A stretch of DNA of 61,788 bases, from assembly GCA_002409525.1 (NCBI GenBank), contig DHNM01000036.1, positions 1 through 61,788 of the forward strand, read 5' to 3'. The notes beneath the pieces were generated by a model. The model did not search any database. It was not told where the DNA came from and saw only the letters and a program-made list of their open reading frames with translations. Position 1 is the stretch's first letter, and each line of letters begins with the position of its first letter. Both the position numbers and the translations under genes were made by a program. This document shows, in pieces, positions 26,917 to 35,880 of this stretch. The DNA is from Eubacterium sp. UBA5416 (GTDB lineage: Bacteria; Bacillota; Clostridia; Lachnospirales; Lachnospiraceae).

Positions 26917-27253
26917 AACAATTGCAGTTTTGATACTATTAAGTTCCGTGCTGATTTCTTCCGTCTCACAGATTATGCTGAAAATATCGGCTAATAAGAC
27001 ATATGAAAGCAGGCTGGCGGAATATCTGAATCCTCTGGTTATCGTGGCATATGGAATGTTTTTTGTGTCCACAATACTGACAATGTCTGCTCTTCGGTAC
27101 CTGCCGCTGTCGATGTCACCGATTTTGGAGTCGACCAGTTATATATTTGTCAGTATTATGGGATACTTCTTACTAAAAGAAAAGTTTTCCAGACAAAAAA
27201 TCGCAGGACTGATTATGATTCTGCTGGGTATCCTGATTTTCTCGGTACTGTAG
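26903..27253 (+). CDS. Small EamA/ArnF-like membrane protein, second of a pair
   Basis: The 116-residue protein has four membrane helices with no large loops. Helix motifs include LSSVLISSVSQIMLKISAN at the N-terminus and LPLSMSPILESTSYIFVSIMG before FLLKEKFSRQKIAGLIMILLGI, as in small multidrug-resistance and ArnE/F proteins. Overlap with the previous gene suggests translational coupling and a heterodimer. The likely cargo is an undecaprenyl-phosphate-linked sugar made by the ArnC-like enzyme encoded next. Confidence 0.83.
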   Translation: MMNHETIAVLILLSSVLISSVSQIMLKISANKTYESRLAEYLNPLVIVAYGMFFVSTILTMSALRYLPLSMSPILESTSYIFVSIMGYFLLKEKFSRQKIAGLIMILLGILIFSVL

Positions 27254-27304
27254 AAAAGTGTGTGCACAACACCCGCGAGATCAAGTCTGGAAGTTGGAGG
27301 ATTT

Positions 27305-28249
27305 ATGTTAGTTTCAATTGTGGTGCCGTGTTATAATTCGGAGGAATCTGTCGCAGACCTTGTGTACCTTACTGAGGAGGAATTTGACCGGCTGGATGGT
27401 TATGAATGTGAAATCATCCTCGTAAATGATTATTCGAAGGACCGCACATTTGAGGTCATTCGGTGGTGTGCCGAAAGATATCCCAATGTGAAGGGAGTCA
27501 ATCTGGCCAAGAACTTTGGTCAGCATGCGGCCATCATGGCGGGGCTTCATTACGTAAAAGGTGAGCTTGTCGTGGGGATGGATGACGATCTTCAGAATCA
27601 TCCTTCACAGATTCCCCAGTTTATCGAAAAATTAAATGAGGGATATGATGTTGTATTCGGTGTGTTTAAAGAGCGAAAGTTCTCATGGTTTAAGAATCTG
27701 ACGGGAGCGGTGAGCCGCTTTTTCCTGTGGCATCTGCTGGATCGTCCGAAAGACATCCAGATGAGCAGCTTCTGGCTTGCGAGGCGTTTTGTGATTGACA
27801 AAGTCAGGGAGTATGAGGGTGAACAGGTCTTCATACAGATCCTGTTTTTCCGCACGACACACAATATCGCAAATATCGAGATCGAACATTATGAGCGGGA
27901 GTTCGGTACTTCGAATTATACGTTTGGAAAGGGGTTGAGGCTGTTCCTGTCGTGTGTTAATTTCACTGCTCTCCCCTTGCGCATCTCCACAATCTTTGGA
28001 ATTGCATTCTCTGGTGTAGGACTGATCAGTGCTCTGGCTGTACTGATTCGAAAGCTGATTCATCCGTCGATCGCGGTCGGATGGGCCTCGGTAATGTGCG
28101 CAATGCTGGTCTTTTTCGGCATCATGTTTCTCATGGTTGGCATTCTCGGTGAGTATGTGGGAAAGATCATATTAAATGTGAATAAAACCCCTCAGTTTGT
28201 GGTGAGGGAGACGTTAAATATTGCAGAAGAAAAAGAGGAGAGGGATTGA
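27305..28249 (+). CDS. ArnC/GtrB-like undecaprenyl-phosphate sugar transferase
   Basis: The 314-residue protein has an N-terminal GT2 domain: VSIVVPCYNSEESVADLV, EIILVNDYSKDRTFEVI, LAKNFGQHAAIMAGL and the metal-binding VVGMDDDLQNHP. Two membrane helices (about 227-252 and 260-285) follow, then LGEYVGKIILNVNKTPQFVVRE. This layout is that of DPM1, GtrB and ArnC. It should transfer a sugar from a nucleotide donor to undecaprenyl phosphate. With the ArnE/F-like pair upstream and the WecE-like gene downstream, the sugar may be Fuc4N or its acylated form. ATG 27305 follows GGAGG; upstream in-frame starts precede the conserved domain by 15 residues. Confidence 0.9.
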   Translation: MLVSIVVPCYNSEESVADLVYLTEEEFDRLDGYECEIILVNDYSKDRTFEVIRWCAERYPNVKGVNLAKNFGQHAAIMAGLHYVKGELVVGMDDDLQNHPSQIPQFIEKLNEGYDVVFGVFKERKFSWFKNLTGAVSRFFLWHLLDRPKDIQMSSFWLARRFVIDKVREYEGEQVFIQILFFRTTHNIANIEIEHYEREFGTSNYTFGKGLRLFLSCVNFTALPLRISTIFGIAFSGVGLISALAVLIRKLIHPSIAVGWASVMCAMLVFFGIMFLMVGILGEYVGKIILNVNKTPQFVVRETLNIAEEKEERD

Positions 28250-29385
28250 TGATCGATTTTAACAGACCGGCATTCGTCGGCAGGGAACTGGATTATATCA
28301 GAGAGGCGGTGGACAATAAAAAACTCTGCGGAGACGGTGAATTTACGAAGAAGTGCTCCGCCTGGATGCAGGATCGGTTTCACTCGAAGCATGTGATGCT
28401 GACGACTTCCTGTACGACCGCACTTGAGATGGCGGCGTATCTGTCCGGAATCGGACCCGGAGATGAAGTCATCATGCCATCCTATACGTTTGTCTCTTCT
28501 GCGGATGCTTTTGTACTGCGGGGAGCAAAAATTGTGTTTGTGGATATCCGTCCGGATACTATGAACATCGATGAGAATAAGATCGAAGAGGCGATCACGG
28601 ATAAGACAAAGGTGATTGTGCCAGTCCATTATGCGGGAGTGGCCTGTGAGATGGACAAAATCATGGAACTTGCCGGAAAGTATCATCTAAAGGTAATCGA
28701 AGACGCCGCCCAGGGTGTCAATGCCTACTATAAGGGAAAGGCACTCGGCACAATCGGTGATTTCGGATGTTTCAGTTTTCATGAAACTAAGAATTACACG
28801 ATGGGTGAGGGCGGTGCACTCCTGTTTCAGGATGATGATTATCTGGAAGAGGCGGAGATTCTCCGTGAAAAGGGGACGAACCGAAGCAAATTTTTCCGCG
28901 GTCAGATTGACAAGTACACCTGGATTGATTATGGTTCTTCTTATCTTCCAAGTGACATGAACGCAGCTTACCTCTATGCACAGCTGGAGGAACATGAGAA
29001 GATTGATAAAAAGCGTATGGATATCTATGAGCACTATGATGAATCTTTGAGACCGTTAAAAGAAAAGGGCTATATCGATCAGCCCTATGTCCCGAAAGAA
29101 GCCGCGCACAATGCACACATGTATTACATAAAGGTGAAAGACATAAACGTCAGGTCAAGGCTGATCCGCTACATGAAGGAACATGATATCATGTGTGTAT
29201 TTCACTATGTTCCGCTGCATACTTCCCCTGCCGGTATCCGGTTTGGAAGATTCGCGGGAAAGGACCGCTATACGACGAAAGAGAGTGAGAGACTGGTGCG
29301 TCTGCCGATGTATTATGCTCTCACGAGGGAGGATCAGGACCGCGTAATTTCCTGTCTGTTATCTTTCCCGGGTTATGAAAGGTAG
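28249..29385 (+). CDS. wecE: dTDP-4-amino-4,6-dideoxygalactose transaminase (WecE/RffA type)
   Basis: The 378-residue DegT/DnrJ/EryC1/StrS aminotransferase should transfer an amino group from glutamate to dTDP-4-keto-6-deoxyglucose, giving dTDP-Fuc4N. The PLP lysine is Lys181 in FHETKNYTMGEGG. The stretches REKGTNRSKFFRGQ, KYTWIDYGSSYLPSDMNAA, FHYVPLHTSPAG and GKDRYTTKESERLVRLPM follow the E. coli WecE sequence, as I recall it, nearly word for word, so this assignment is more specific than the family alone. ATG 28249 overlaps the stop of the transferase gene (TGATG) and has GAGGAGAGGG upstream. Confidence 0.92.
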   Translation: MIDFNRPAFVGRELDYIREAVDNKKLCGDGEFTKKCSAWMQDRFHSKHVMLTTSCTTALEMAAYLSGIGPGDEVIMPSYTFVSSADAFVLRGAKIVFVDIRPDTMNIDENKIEEAITDKTKVIVPVHYAGVACEMDKIMELAGKYHLKVIEDAAQGVNAYYKGKALGTIGDFGCFSFHETKNYTMGEGGALLFQDDDYLEEAEILREKGTNRSKFFRGQIDKYTWIDYGSSYLPSDMNAAYLYAQLEEHEKIDKKRMDIYEHYDESLRPLKEKGYIDQPYVPKEAAHNAHMYYIKVKDINVRSRLIRYMKEHDIMCVFHYVPLHTSPAGIRFGRFAGKDRYTTKESERLVRLPMYYALTREDQDRVISCLLSFPGYER

Positions 29386-29394
29386 GTTGGCCGT

Positions 29395-31212
29395 ATGGCT
29401 TTTTCAACTGTACTTCGCTTTATAAAGAAATTAAAACCTTATAATATCGTAAAAGGTCTGCGCTATCTGAGGCATTACGGACCGAAAGAATTCTTTAACC
29501 GTCTTTTTGAGCGTCTGGAGCCGGACGAGGTGCCATATGAACCCTGGTATGAGTCTCACAAGGCTTCCCGGGATGAGCTCGCGCGTCAGGGCAGACAAAC
29601 CTTTGCGTATGCGCCTCTGATCAGCGTGGCAGTACCTGCATACCATACACCAGAGACTTTTTTACGTGAAATGATCGATTCTCTGAAAAATCAGTCTTAT
29701 GGGAACTGGCAGCTTGTCATAGCGAATGCCAGTCCGGATGATGAGTCGATGAGCCGCGTCCTTAAGGACTGTGCGGATCATGACGCCAGAATTGTTGTGA
29801 AGGTACTGCAAGAGAATCTGGGCATCGCGGAGAATACGAATGCCGCATTCTCCGCGGCTGCTGGTGATTATATCGGACTTTTAGATCACGACGATGTGCT
29901 CGCGCCGGATGCCCTATACGAAGTCGTAAGCCTTTTGAATGCGGAAAGAAAGACCGATGTGATTTACACGGATGAAGATAAAGTGACCACGGATCTTTCT
30001 GAACATTTTCAGCCTCACCTGAAGCCGGACTTTAATCTGGACCTCCTGAGGTCAAACAATTATATCTGTCATTTCTTTGTGGTGAAGAGATCTCTGATCG
30101 AGAGAGTCGGAGGCTTCCGAAAGGAATTTGACGGAGCGCAGGATTATGATTTTATCTTCCGGTGTGTGGAAAATGCTGCGAAGATCGGGCATATTCCCAG
30201 GATTTTATACCACTGGAGAACTCACAAGACATCCACTGCGGATAATCCTGCCAGCAAGATGTATGCTTTCGAGGCCGGAAAAAGAGCGATTGAGGGAAAT
30301 CTGAAGCGCATGGGTGTTGTGGGAGCGAGTGTGTCCCATACTTCGGATTACGGATTTTATGATGTCACCTATCCGGTGATCCAAAATCCGCGGATCTCCA
30401 TCATAATTCCAAATAAAGATCACGCAGATCTGTTAAAGCAGTGTATGGATTCCATTGCGGAACTGTCCACCTATCAGAATTATGAGATTCTGATTGTAGA
30501 GAATAACAGTGAAAAAACTGAGACTTTCGATTATTACCGGGAACTAGAGAAGAGGAGCAATACACGAATTATCACGTATCAGGGTGAGTTTAACTTTTCT
30601 GCAATCAATAACTTTGCTGTTTCAAAGGCAGAAGGTGATTTTCTGATTTTGCTAAATAATGATATCAGGGTGATTACACCGGGCTGGATGGAAAGCCTTC
30701 TGTCAAACTGCCAGCGTCCGGAAGTGGGCGTCGTGGGCAGCAAGCTGTATTATCCGGATGACACGATTCAGCATGCGGGAATTATCATCGGAATCGGCGG
30801 CATCGCCGGACATGCGTTTCTGGGGATGAAGAGAAACAGAACCGGATATCTGCATAAGGCTTCTCTGCAGATGGATTACAGCGCAGTGACAGCGGCCTGC
30901 ATGATGGTGAAAAGAGAAGCGTTTGATAAAATCGGCGGATTTGAGGAAAGACTGACCGTGGCTTTCAATGATGTCGATCTCTGTCTTCGAATCTGCCGGG
31001 CAGGTTATCTTGTGGTGTATGATCCGCATGTGGAGATGTATCATTATGAATCAAAATCCCGGGGATCGGAAGACAGCAGAGAAAAAGTACGCAGGTTTCA
31101 GACTGAGATTGAATTTATGCGTACGAGATGGATAGGCCTGTTGAAAAAAGGGGATCCATATTATAATAAGAATCTCACACTCAGTAAATGGAATTATTCA
31201 CTTCGACCTTAA
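29395..31212 (+). CDS. Double-domain family 2 glycosyltransferase
   Basis: The 605-residue protein has a basic N-terminal stretch (KGLRYLRHYGPKEFFNRLF) and two GT-A domains. The first (about 75-300) has ISVAVPAYHTPETFLREM and LLDHDDVLAPDALYE. The second (about 335-585) has ISIIIPNKDHADLLKQCM, ILLNNDIRVI and FNDVDLCLRICRAGY. It parallels residues about 210-814 of the protein at 6321-8765, with matching HYESKSRG and FNFSAINNF motifs, but lacks that protein's N-terminal domain and is richer in GC. It is probably a rhamnosyl or glucosyl transferase of polymer synthesis. Confidence 0.92.
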   Translation: MAFSTVLRFIKKLKPYNIVKGLRYLRHYGPKEFFNRLFERLEPDEVPYEPWYESHKASRDELARQGRQTFAYAPLISVAVPAYHTPETFLREMIDSLKNQSYGNWQLVIANASPDDESMSRVLKDCADHDARIVVKVLQENLGIAENTNAAFSAAAGDYIGLLDHDDVLAPDALYEVVSLLNAERKTDVIYTDEDKVTTDLSEHFQPHLKPDFNLDLLRSNNYICHFFVVKRSLIERVGGFRKEFDGAQDYDFIFRCVENAAKIGHIPRILYHWRTHKTSTADNPASKMYAFEAGKRAIEGNLKRMGVVGASVSHTSDYGFYDVTYPVIQNPRISIIIPNKDHADLLKQCMDSIAELSTYQNYEILIVENNSEKTETFDYYRELEKRSNTRIITYQGEFNFSAINNFAVSKAEGDFLILLNNDIRVITPGWMESLLSNCQRPEVGVVGSKLYYPDDTIQHAGIIIGIGGIAGHAFLGMKRNRTGYLHKASLQMDYSAVTAACMMVKREAFDKIGGFEERLTVAFNDVDLCLRICRAGYLVVYDPHVEMYHYESKSRGSEDSREKVRRFQTEIEFMRTRWIGLLKKGDPYYNKNLTLSKWNYSLRP

Positions 31213-31225
31213 AAAGGAGACTGAC

Positions 31226-32191
31226 ATGAATGAAGTATCCGTTGTGATACCAAACTTTAACGGAATAGAATATCTTAAGACCTGCCTGAATTCGCTGCTG
31301 GACCAGACTTATCCGGAGGTTTCCATCATCGTGGTGGATAACGGTTCCACGGATGGAAGTCAGGAGCTGATTCTTTCGTCTTATCCGCAGATCAGACTGA
31401 TATCACTGTCTGAGAATACCGGTTTCTGTCATGCCGTGAATGTGGGAATTAAAGCGTCGAAAAGCGCGTATGTCATCCTGCTGAATAATGACACCGAGGT
31501 GGAGAAGGACTTTGTGGAAAATCTTCTTACGGGAATTAAAAAACATAAGAAAGCTTTTTCCTGTGCGGCTAAGATGATTTCATACCAGGACAGGGAGCAG
31601 ATTGATGATGCGGGAAACTTCTATAACGCACTTGGATGGGCGTTTGCGAGAGGAAAAGGAAAAAGTGTCTCGTTATATAACCGGGAGGATCGGATTTTCG
31701 CATCCTGCGGCGGAGCTTCGATTTATAAGAGGGAAGTATTCGAAGAGATCGGGCTGTTCGATGAGGAACATTTTGCCTATCTCGAAGATATAGATATCGG
31801 GTACCGGGCCCGGATTCATGGGTATCAGAACTGGTACATACCGAATGCACATGTCTATCATATCGGAAGCGGTACCAGCGGTTCACGGTACAATCATTTT
31901 AAAATCAGGTATTCCTCAAGGAATAATATCTATATGATTTACAAGAATATGCCTCTTTTACAGATCGTTGTGAATCTTCCTCTGCTCATGATCGGGTTTC
32001 TGTTAAAAATCATATTTTTCGCTAAAAAAGGTTATGGTAAAGAATACCTCGCCGGAATTAAAAACGGTTTTACACTTTCTTTGGCGGCGAAAGAAAAAGG
32101 AACGAAAGTGAAGTACCAAAACAGGAATCTACAGCACTATCTGTTGATTCAGTGGGAGCTGTGGCTGAACCTGTTTCGAAGATTTCCATGA
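31226..32191 (+). CDS. WbbL-like family 2 glycosyltransferase (probable rhamnosyltransferase)
   Basis: The 321-residue protein has a GT-A domain with VSVVIPNFNGIEYLKTCL, IIVVDNGSTDGSQELI, ILLNNDTEVEKDF (metal site) and FAYLEDIDIGYRARIHGY. A hydrophobic stretch near residues 250-270 (VVNLPLLMIGFLLKIIFF) and a basic tail suggest membrane association. This pattern is typical of WbbL-type rhamnosyltransferases that use dTDP-rhamnose. It follows the double-domain transferase by 13 bases with a good AAGGAG site. Confidence 0.9.
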   Translation: MNEVSVVIPNFNGIEYLKTCLNSLLDQTYPEVSIIVVDNGSTDGSQELILSSYPQIRLISLSENTGFCHAVNVGIKASKSAYVILLNNDTEVEKDFVENLLTGIKKHKKAFSCAAKMISYQDREQIDDAGNFYNALGWAFARGKGKSVSLYNREDRIFASCGGASIYKREVFEEIGLFDEEHFAYLEDIDIGYRARIHGYQNWYIPNAHVYHIGSGTSGSRYNHFKIRYSSRNNIYMIYKNMPLLQIVVNLPLLMIGFLLKIIFFAKKGYGKEYLAGIKNGFTLSLAAKEKGTKVKYQNRNLQHYLLIQWELWLNLFRRFP

Positions 32192-32221
32192 CGTAAGATT
32201 GAGAATCAGACAAATTTTTTA

Positions 32222-32250
32222 TTGCTCTTTGTCGTGATTTGTTGTATAGT
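32222..32250 (+). promoter_or_regulatory. Probable SigA promoter before the glycosylphosphotransferase gene
   Basis: TTGCTC (32222-32227) and TATAGT (32245-32250) are 17 bases apart in the 124-base space before the next gene start. This would start a separate transcript for the initiating transferase, LCP protein, glycosyltransferase and glmS. Confidence 0.55.
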
Positions 32251-32315
32251 GGTTCTATTGGTTACGAGATATTACCAAATTGTTAAGCTTTTTTATGAAA
32301 GGTGTAAATCGTATC

Positions 32316-33722
32316 ATGATTAAGGATAATCAGAGGTACTTTAACCGGCTTCATGTGGTCATCGACGGATGCGTGATTGCTTTTACTTACTGGCTGGCAT
32401 GGGTGCTGAAATTTAAAACGCCTCTATTGGGTTCTGCGAAAGGCGGGGCACTGTCATTTGCCTCTTATATGCTGCTTTTGATTCTGATTGTACCTTTATA
32501 TTTGATTTTGTATTATGGATTTAGTCTGTATACGCCAAAGAGGGTACAGGGAAGACGTCTGGAGTTTGCGAACATTATCAAAGCGAATACGCTTGGCATT
32601 CTGATCCTTATCCTGGTTTTGTACATGATGAAAGAAGTCCATGTTGCCCGATCGGTGTTATGGATTTTCTATCTGCTGAACTGTTTCCTTGAGACGGTTG
32701 TTCGAAATCTAATCCGAAGTATCTTAAAAAAGATGCGGAAGATGGGGTATAATCAAAAACATATTTTATTAGTCGGTTATAGCCGGGCGGCGGAACAGTA
32801 TATTGACCGTATCATAGCGAATCCCGAGTGGGGATACACGGTGAGAGGGATCCTCGATGATACTGTTGCTGCCGGAACAACATATAAAGGGGTTAAGGTT
32901 TTAGGGCGTATTGCCAATCTGATGGTGATCCTTCCGGAGAACAGGCTGGATGAAATTGCCATTACTCTTGGATTGAGTGAATACCACCGTTTGGAGAAGA
33001 TCGTGGCTTTATGCGAGAAGTCTGGTGTCCACACGAAGTTTATTCCGGATTACCATAATATTATACCGACAAGACCTTATACTGAGGATCTCCTCGGACT
33101 TCCGGTGATCAACATCCGTTATGTGCCGCTCACAAACACGTTTAATGCGATGTGTAAGAGAATTCTGGATATCGCCGGGTCGATGGCGGCGATCGTTCTT
33201 TTCTCACCGGTGATGCTGGTCGCGGCAGTGAGTGTGAAACTGACATCACCCGGTCCGCTGATCTATAAACAGACCCGTGTCGGTCTGCATAACAGAAGTT
33301 TTGAGATGTATAAATTCCGTTCTATGGAGATACAGCCGGAAAGCAAAGAGAAGAAAGCATGGACGGTAAAGGACGACCCGCGTGTCACAAAGATTGGAAA
33401 GTTTATGCGAAAGACAAGTATAGACGAGCTTCCTCAGCTTTTTAATGTTTTAAAAGGCAATATGAGTCTGATCGGGCCGAGACCGGAAAGACCGTTTTAT
33501 GTGGAAAAATTCAGGGAAGAAATTCCCAGATATATGGTCAAGCATCAGGTGCGTCCGGGAATGACCGGATGGGCACAGGTTAATGGCTATCGCGGAGATA
33601 CTTCGATTCGTAAGCGAATCGATTATGATCTTTATTATATTGAGAACTGGACTTTAGGACTGGATGTCAAGATTTTGATTTTGACGGTATTCCGTGGCTT
33701 TGTAAATAAAAACGCATATTAA
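32316..33722 (+). CDS. Polyprenyl glycosylphosphotransferase (WbaP/WcaJ type initiating enzyme)
   Basis: The protein of about 468 residues has four N-terminal membrane helices, a CoA-binding-like middle domain (ILLVGYSRAAEQYIDRII), a fifth helix, and a bacterial sugar transferase domain (about 280-468): KRILDIAGSMAAIVLFSP, YKFRSMEIQPES, DELPQLFNVLKGNMSLIGPR, and RPGMTGWAQVNGYRGDTS. It transfers a hexose 1-phosphate to undecaprenyl phosphate, the first step of polymer assembly. TTG 32280 and ATG 32295 are in-frame alternatives; ATG 32316 has a weak AAAGG about 13 bases before it, so the start is uncertain. Confidence 0.92.
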   Translation: MIKDNQRYFNRLHVVIDGCVIAFTYWLAWVLKFKTPLLGSAKGGALSFASYMLLLILIVPLYLILYYGFSLYTPKRVQGRRLEFANIIKANTLGILILILVLYMMKEVHVARSVLWIFYLLNCFLETVVRNLIRSILKKMRKMGYNQKHILLVGYSRAAEQYIDRIIANPEWGYTVRGILDDTVAAGTTYKGVKVLGRIANLMVILPENRLDEIAITLGLSEYHRLEKIVALCEKSGVHTKFIPDYHNIIPTRPYTEDLLGLPVINIRYVPLTNTFNAMCKRILDIAGSMAAIVLFSPVMLVAAVSVKLTSPGPLIYKQTRVGLHNRSFEMYKFRSMEIQPESKEKKAWTVKDDPRVTKIGKFMRKTSIDELPQLFNVLKGNMSLIGPRPERPFYVEKFREEIPRYMVKHQVRPGMTGWAQVNGYRGDTSIRKRIDYDLYYIENWTLGLDVKILILTVFRGFVNKNAY

Positions 33723-33749
33723 AATCCAAAGAGGTACGAGGACAAAAAC

Positions 33750-34946
33750 ATGTCAAAAAGAAGAGTAAATAAAAAAAGCAAGGCATATAAGCGCCGTAAA
33801 AGAAGAAGAGTGATCTTTGGGATTGAACTTGTGGTACTGCTGGTTCTGGGTGTGGCGCTGTTTGGCTTTGCCTATTTTAATAGTAAACTGGATAAAATGC
33901 AGGACGGCAAGCTGGATTTCAGCAAGATTCACGTGAACAAAGGGGTACTGCAGGCTGACAAGAACGGGAAGGCCGGGATAGAGCTCATAGCCCTGGCCGG
34001 ACTTGACAGCAGGGATAATTCTCTGACTGCCGGAAACAGAAGCGATACCATTATGATTGCGTGTGTCAATCATGATGAAAAGAGTGTCAAGCTGGTGTCT
34101 ATTTACCGCGATACCTGGCTGAATGTATTCACAGAAAACGGCGGAGACAAGTACTCAAAGTGTAATGCCGCCTATGAGATCGGCGGTCCGGAGCACATGA
34201 TTACCATGATGAATAAGAATCTGGATCTGAATATCACAGATTTCGCAGCCGTAAATTTCAAGGCACTCTCAGCAGCGATAGATGCCCTGGGCGGACTCGA
34301 CATCGATCTTACAAGAGCAGAAATTGTACATGTGAATAACTATAACAAGGAAACCGCTAAAGTTTCAGGTGTCTCATATGAGAAGATAGATCTGCCGGAC
34401 AAGTCAGAACTCGACGGTGCACAGACCAAGACCTTCCATCTAAATGGAACACAGTCTGTATCTTATGCCCGGATCCGAAAGGGAGACGGAGCAGACTTTC
34501 GAAGAGCGGCCCGCCAGCGTCTGGTCTTAAGCAAGCTGATGGATAAGGCAAAAGGTGCCGGCCTGTCACAGCTCAATTCCCTGATGGATTCCATCTTCCC
34601 GATGGTTAAGACTTCTCTTACAAAGCAGGAAGTGATGAAGATGGCTCAGGTTCTGCTCACCTATAATCTGGACATGGAGAATGGACAGATGGGATTCCCG
34701 CTCGACCATATGTGGGGCGAACCTGTAATCAAAGCCATGAACGGAAATGACTGTGTTTTACCTGTGACCCTGGAGACGAATGTTAGAAAACTGCATGAAT
34801 TTCTTTATCCGGGTATGGATTATGAGCCGTCAGCCGAGGTGAAAAAATATAGTGATTACATCATAAACGAAAGCGGATTTGGCGAGGATGATATCCCGAG
34901 CACGTCCGAAAATGGTGCAATTCCAGTAAATCCGGAGAGTAATTAA
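33750..34946 (+). CDS. LytR-CpsA-Psr (LCP) family wall polymer ligase
   Basis: The 398-residue protein has a very basic cytoplasmic start (KRRVNKKSKAYKRRKRRR), one membrane helix (about 24-44), and an extracellular LCP domain (about 70-300) with ALAGLDSRDNSLTAGNRSDT, MIACVNHDEKSVKLVSIYRDTW, FKALSAAIDALGGLDIDL, and SYARIRKGDGADFRRAARQ. The arginines in RSDT, YRDTW and RKGDGADFRRAARQ are the usual lipid-phosphate-binding residues. LCP enzymes move polymers from undecaprenyl diphosphate to peptidoglycan, so this is the probable attachment enzyme for the rhamnose polymer. The C-terminal tail is acidic and unstructured. Confidence 0.92.
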   Translation: MSKRRVNKKSKAYKRRKRRRVIFGIELVVLLVLGVALFGFAYFNSKLDKMQDGKLDFSKIHVNKGVLQADKNGKAGIELIALAGLDSRDNSLTAGNRSDTIMIACVNHDEKSVKLVSIYRDTWLNVFTENGGDKYSKCNAAYEIGGPEHMITMMNKNLDLNITDFAAVNFKALSAAIDALGGLDIDLTRAEIVHVNNYNKETAKVSGVSYEKIDLPDKSELDGAQTKTFHLNGTQSVSYARIRKGDGADFRRAARQRLVLSKLMDKAKGAGLSQLNSLMDSIFPMVKTSLTKQEVMKMAQVLLTYNLDMENGQMGFPLDHMWGEPVIKAMNGNDCVLPVTLETNVRKLHEFLYPGMDYEPSAEVKKYSDYIINESGFGEDDIPSTSENGAIPVNPESN

Positions 34947-34949
34947 ATA

Positions 34950-35876
34950 ATGAATTCATATAAAGTAGATGTTTTAATACCAACATATAAACCGAATAAA
35001 GATTTTGCAAAGCTGCTGCGCCAATTAGCGCAGCAGTCTTACCGTATACGGAATATTATAATTGTAAATACCGGTGAGAAGTATTGGAATCCCGAATGGG
35101 AGAATATAAGAGAGCGTATTTATGTGACTCATATTACAACGGAGGAGTTTGACCATGGCGGCACGAGAAGACTTCTGGCGGAATCCAGTGATGCCGACAT
35201 CATGGTGTTTATGACCCAGGACGCCATGCCGGCAGACCACGAGCTGATTGAAGAATTAGTCGAATGTTTCAGCATGCCCCGGATCAAAGCTGTATATGCG
35301 AGACAGCTCCCGAAGGATGACTGTAAGATACTGGAGCGATATACAAGAGCATATAATTATCCGTCTGAGCCTGACATCAAAGACAAAGAAGACCTGCCAA
35401 ATCTTGGAATCAAGACTTTTTTCTGTTCTAACGTCTGTGCGGCTTATGACAAAAAAACATATAAAAAACTGGGGGGATTTGTGGAAAAGGCAATTTTCAA
35501 TGAAGACATGATCTACGGTGGAAGGCTGATCCAGAGTGGATATGCGATTGCCTATGCCGCGGACGCGATGGTTTACCATTCTCATAATTATTCCTGCATA
35601 GAACAGTTTAAGAGAAATTTTGACCTGGGAGTTTCCCAGGCTGATCATCCGGAGATTTTCTCCGGCTATCCTTCCGAGGGTGAGGGTATTCGCCTGGTGA
35701 AGAAGACCGCTTTACACGTGATTCATATTCATAAGCCCTGGCTGCTTTTTAAGCTTGCCGCCACGAGTGGTGCAAAGTATATGGGATATTTTTTTGGCAG
35801 ACATTACCGTGTTTTGCCAAAAGGGCTAAGGTTACGCTTTACAATGAATAAAAATTATTGGAAGGGAGAATTTTAA
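34950..35876 (+). CDS. Family 2 glycosyltransferase (rhamnosyltransferase-like)
   Basis: The 308-residue protein has VDVLIPTYKPNKDFAKLL, then FDHGGTRRLLAESSDADIMVFMTQDAMPAD, a set of motifs seen in RfbF/RgpB-like rhamnosyltransferases, with metal-binding TQDA in place of the usual DDD. FNEDMIYGGRLIQSGYAIAY follows near residue 185. The start codon is four bases after the LCP stop, and glmS begins four bases after this gene, so the three are tightly coupled. Confidence 0.88.
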   Translation: MNSYKVDVLIPTYKPNKDFAKLLRQLAQQSYRIRNIIIVNTGEKYWNPEWENIRERIYVTHITTEEFDHGGTRRLLAESSDADIMVFMTQDAMPADHELIEELVECFSMPRIKAVYARQLPKDDCKILERYTRAYNYPSEPDIKDKEDLPNLGIKTFFCSNVCAAYDKKTYKKLGGFVEKAIFNEDMIYGGRLIQSGYAIAYAADAMVYHSHNYSCIEQFKRNFDLGVSQADHPEIFSGYPSEGEGIRLVKKTALHVIHIHKPWLLFKLAATSGAKYMGYFFGRHYRVLPKGLRLRFTMNKNYWKGEF

Positions 35877-35880
35877 AGGT

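Noticed and set aside
28192..28686. Minus-strand frame of 164 residues opposite the WecE-like gene
   Set aside because: It is antisense to a clear gene with PLP-enzyme motifs; no ribosome binding site was seen.
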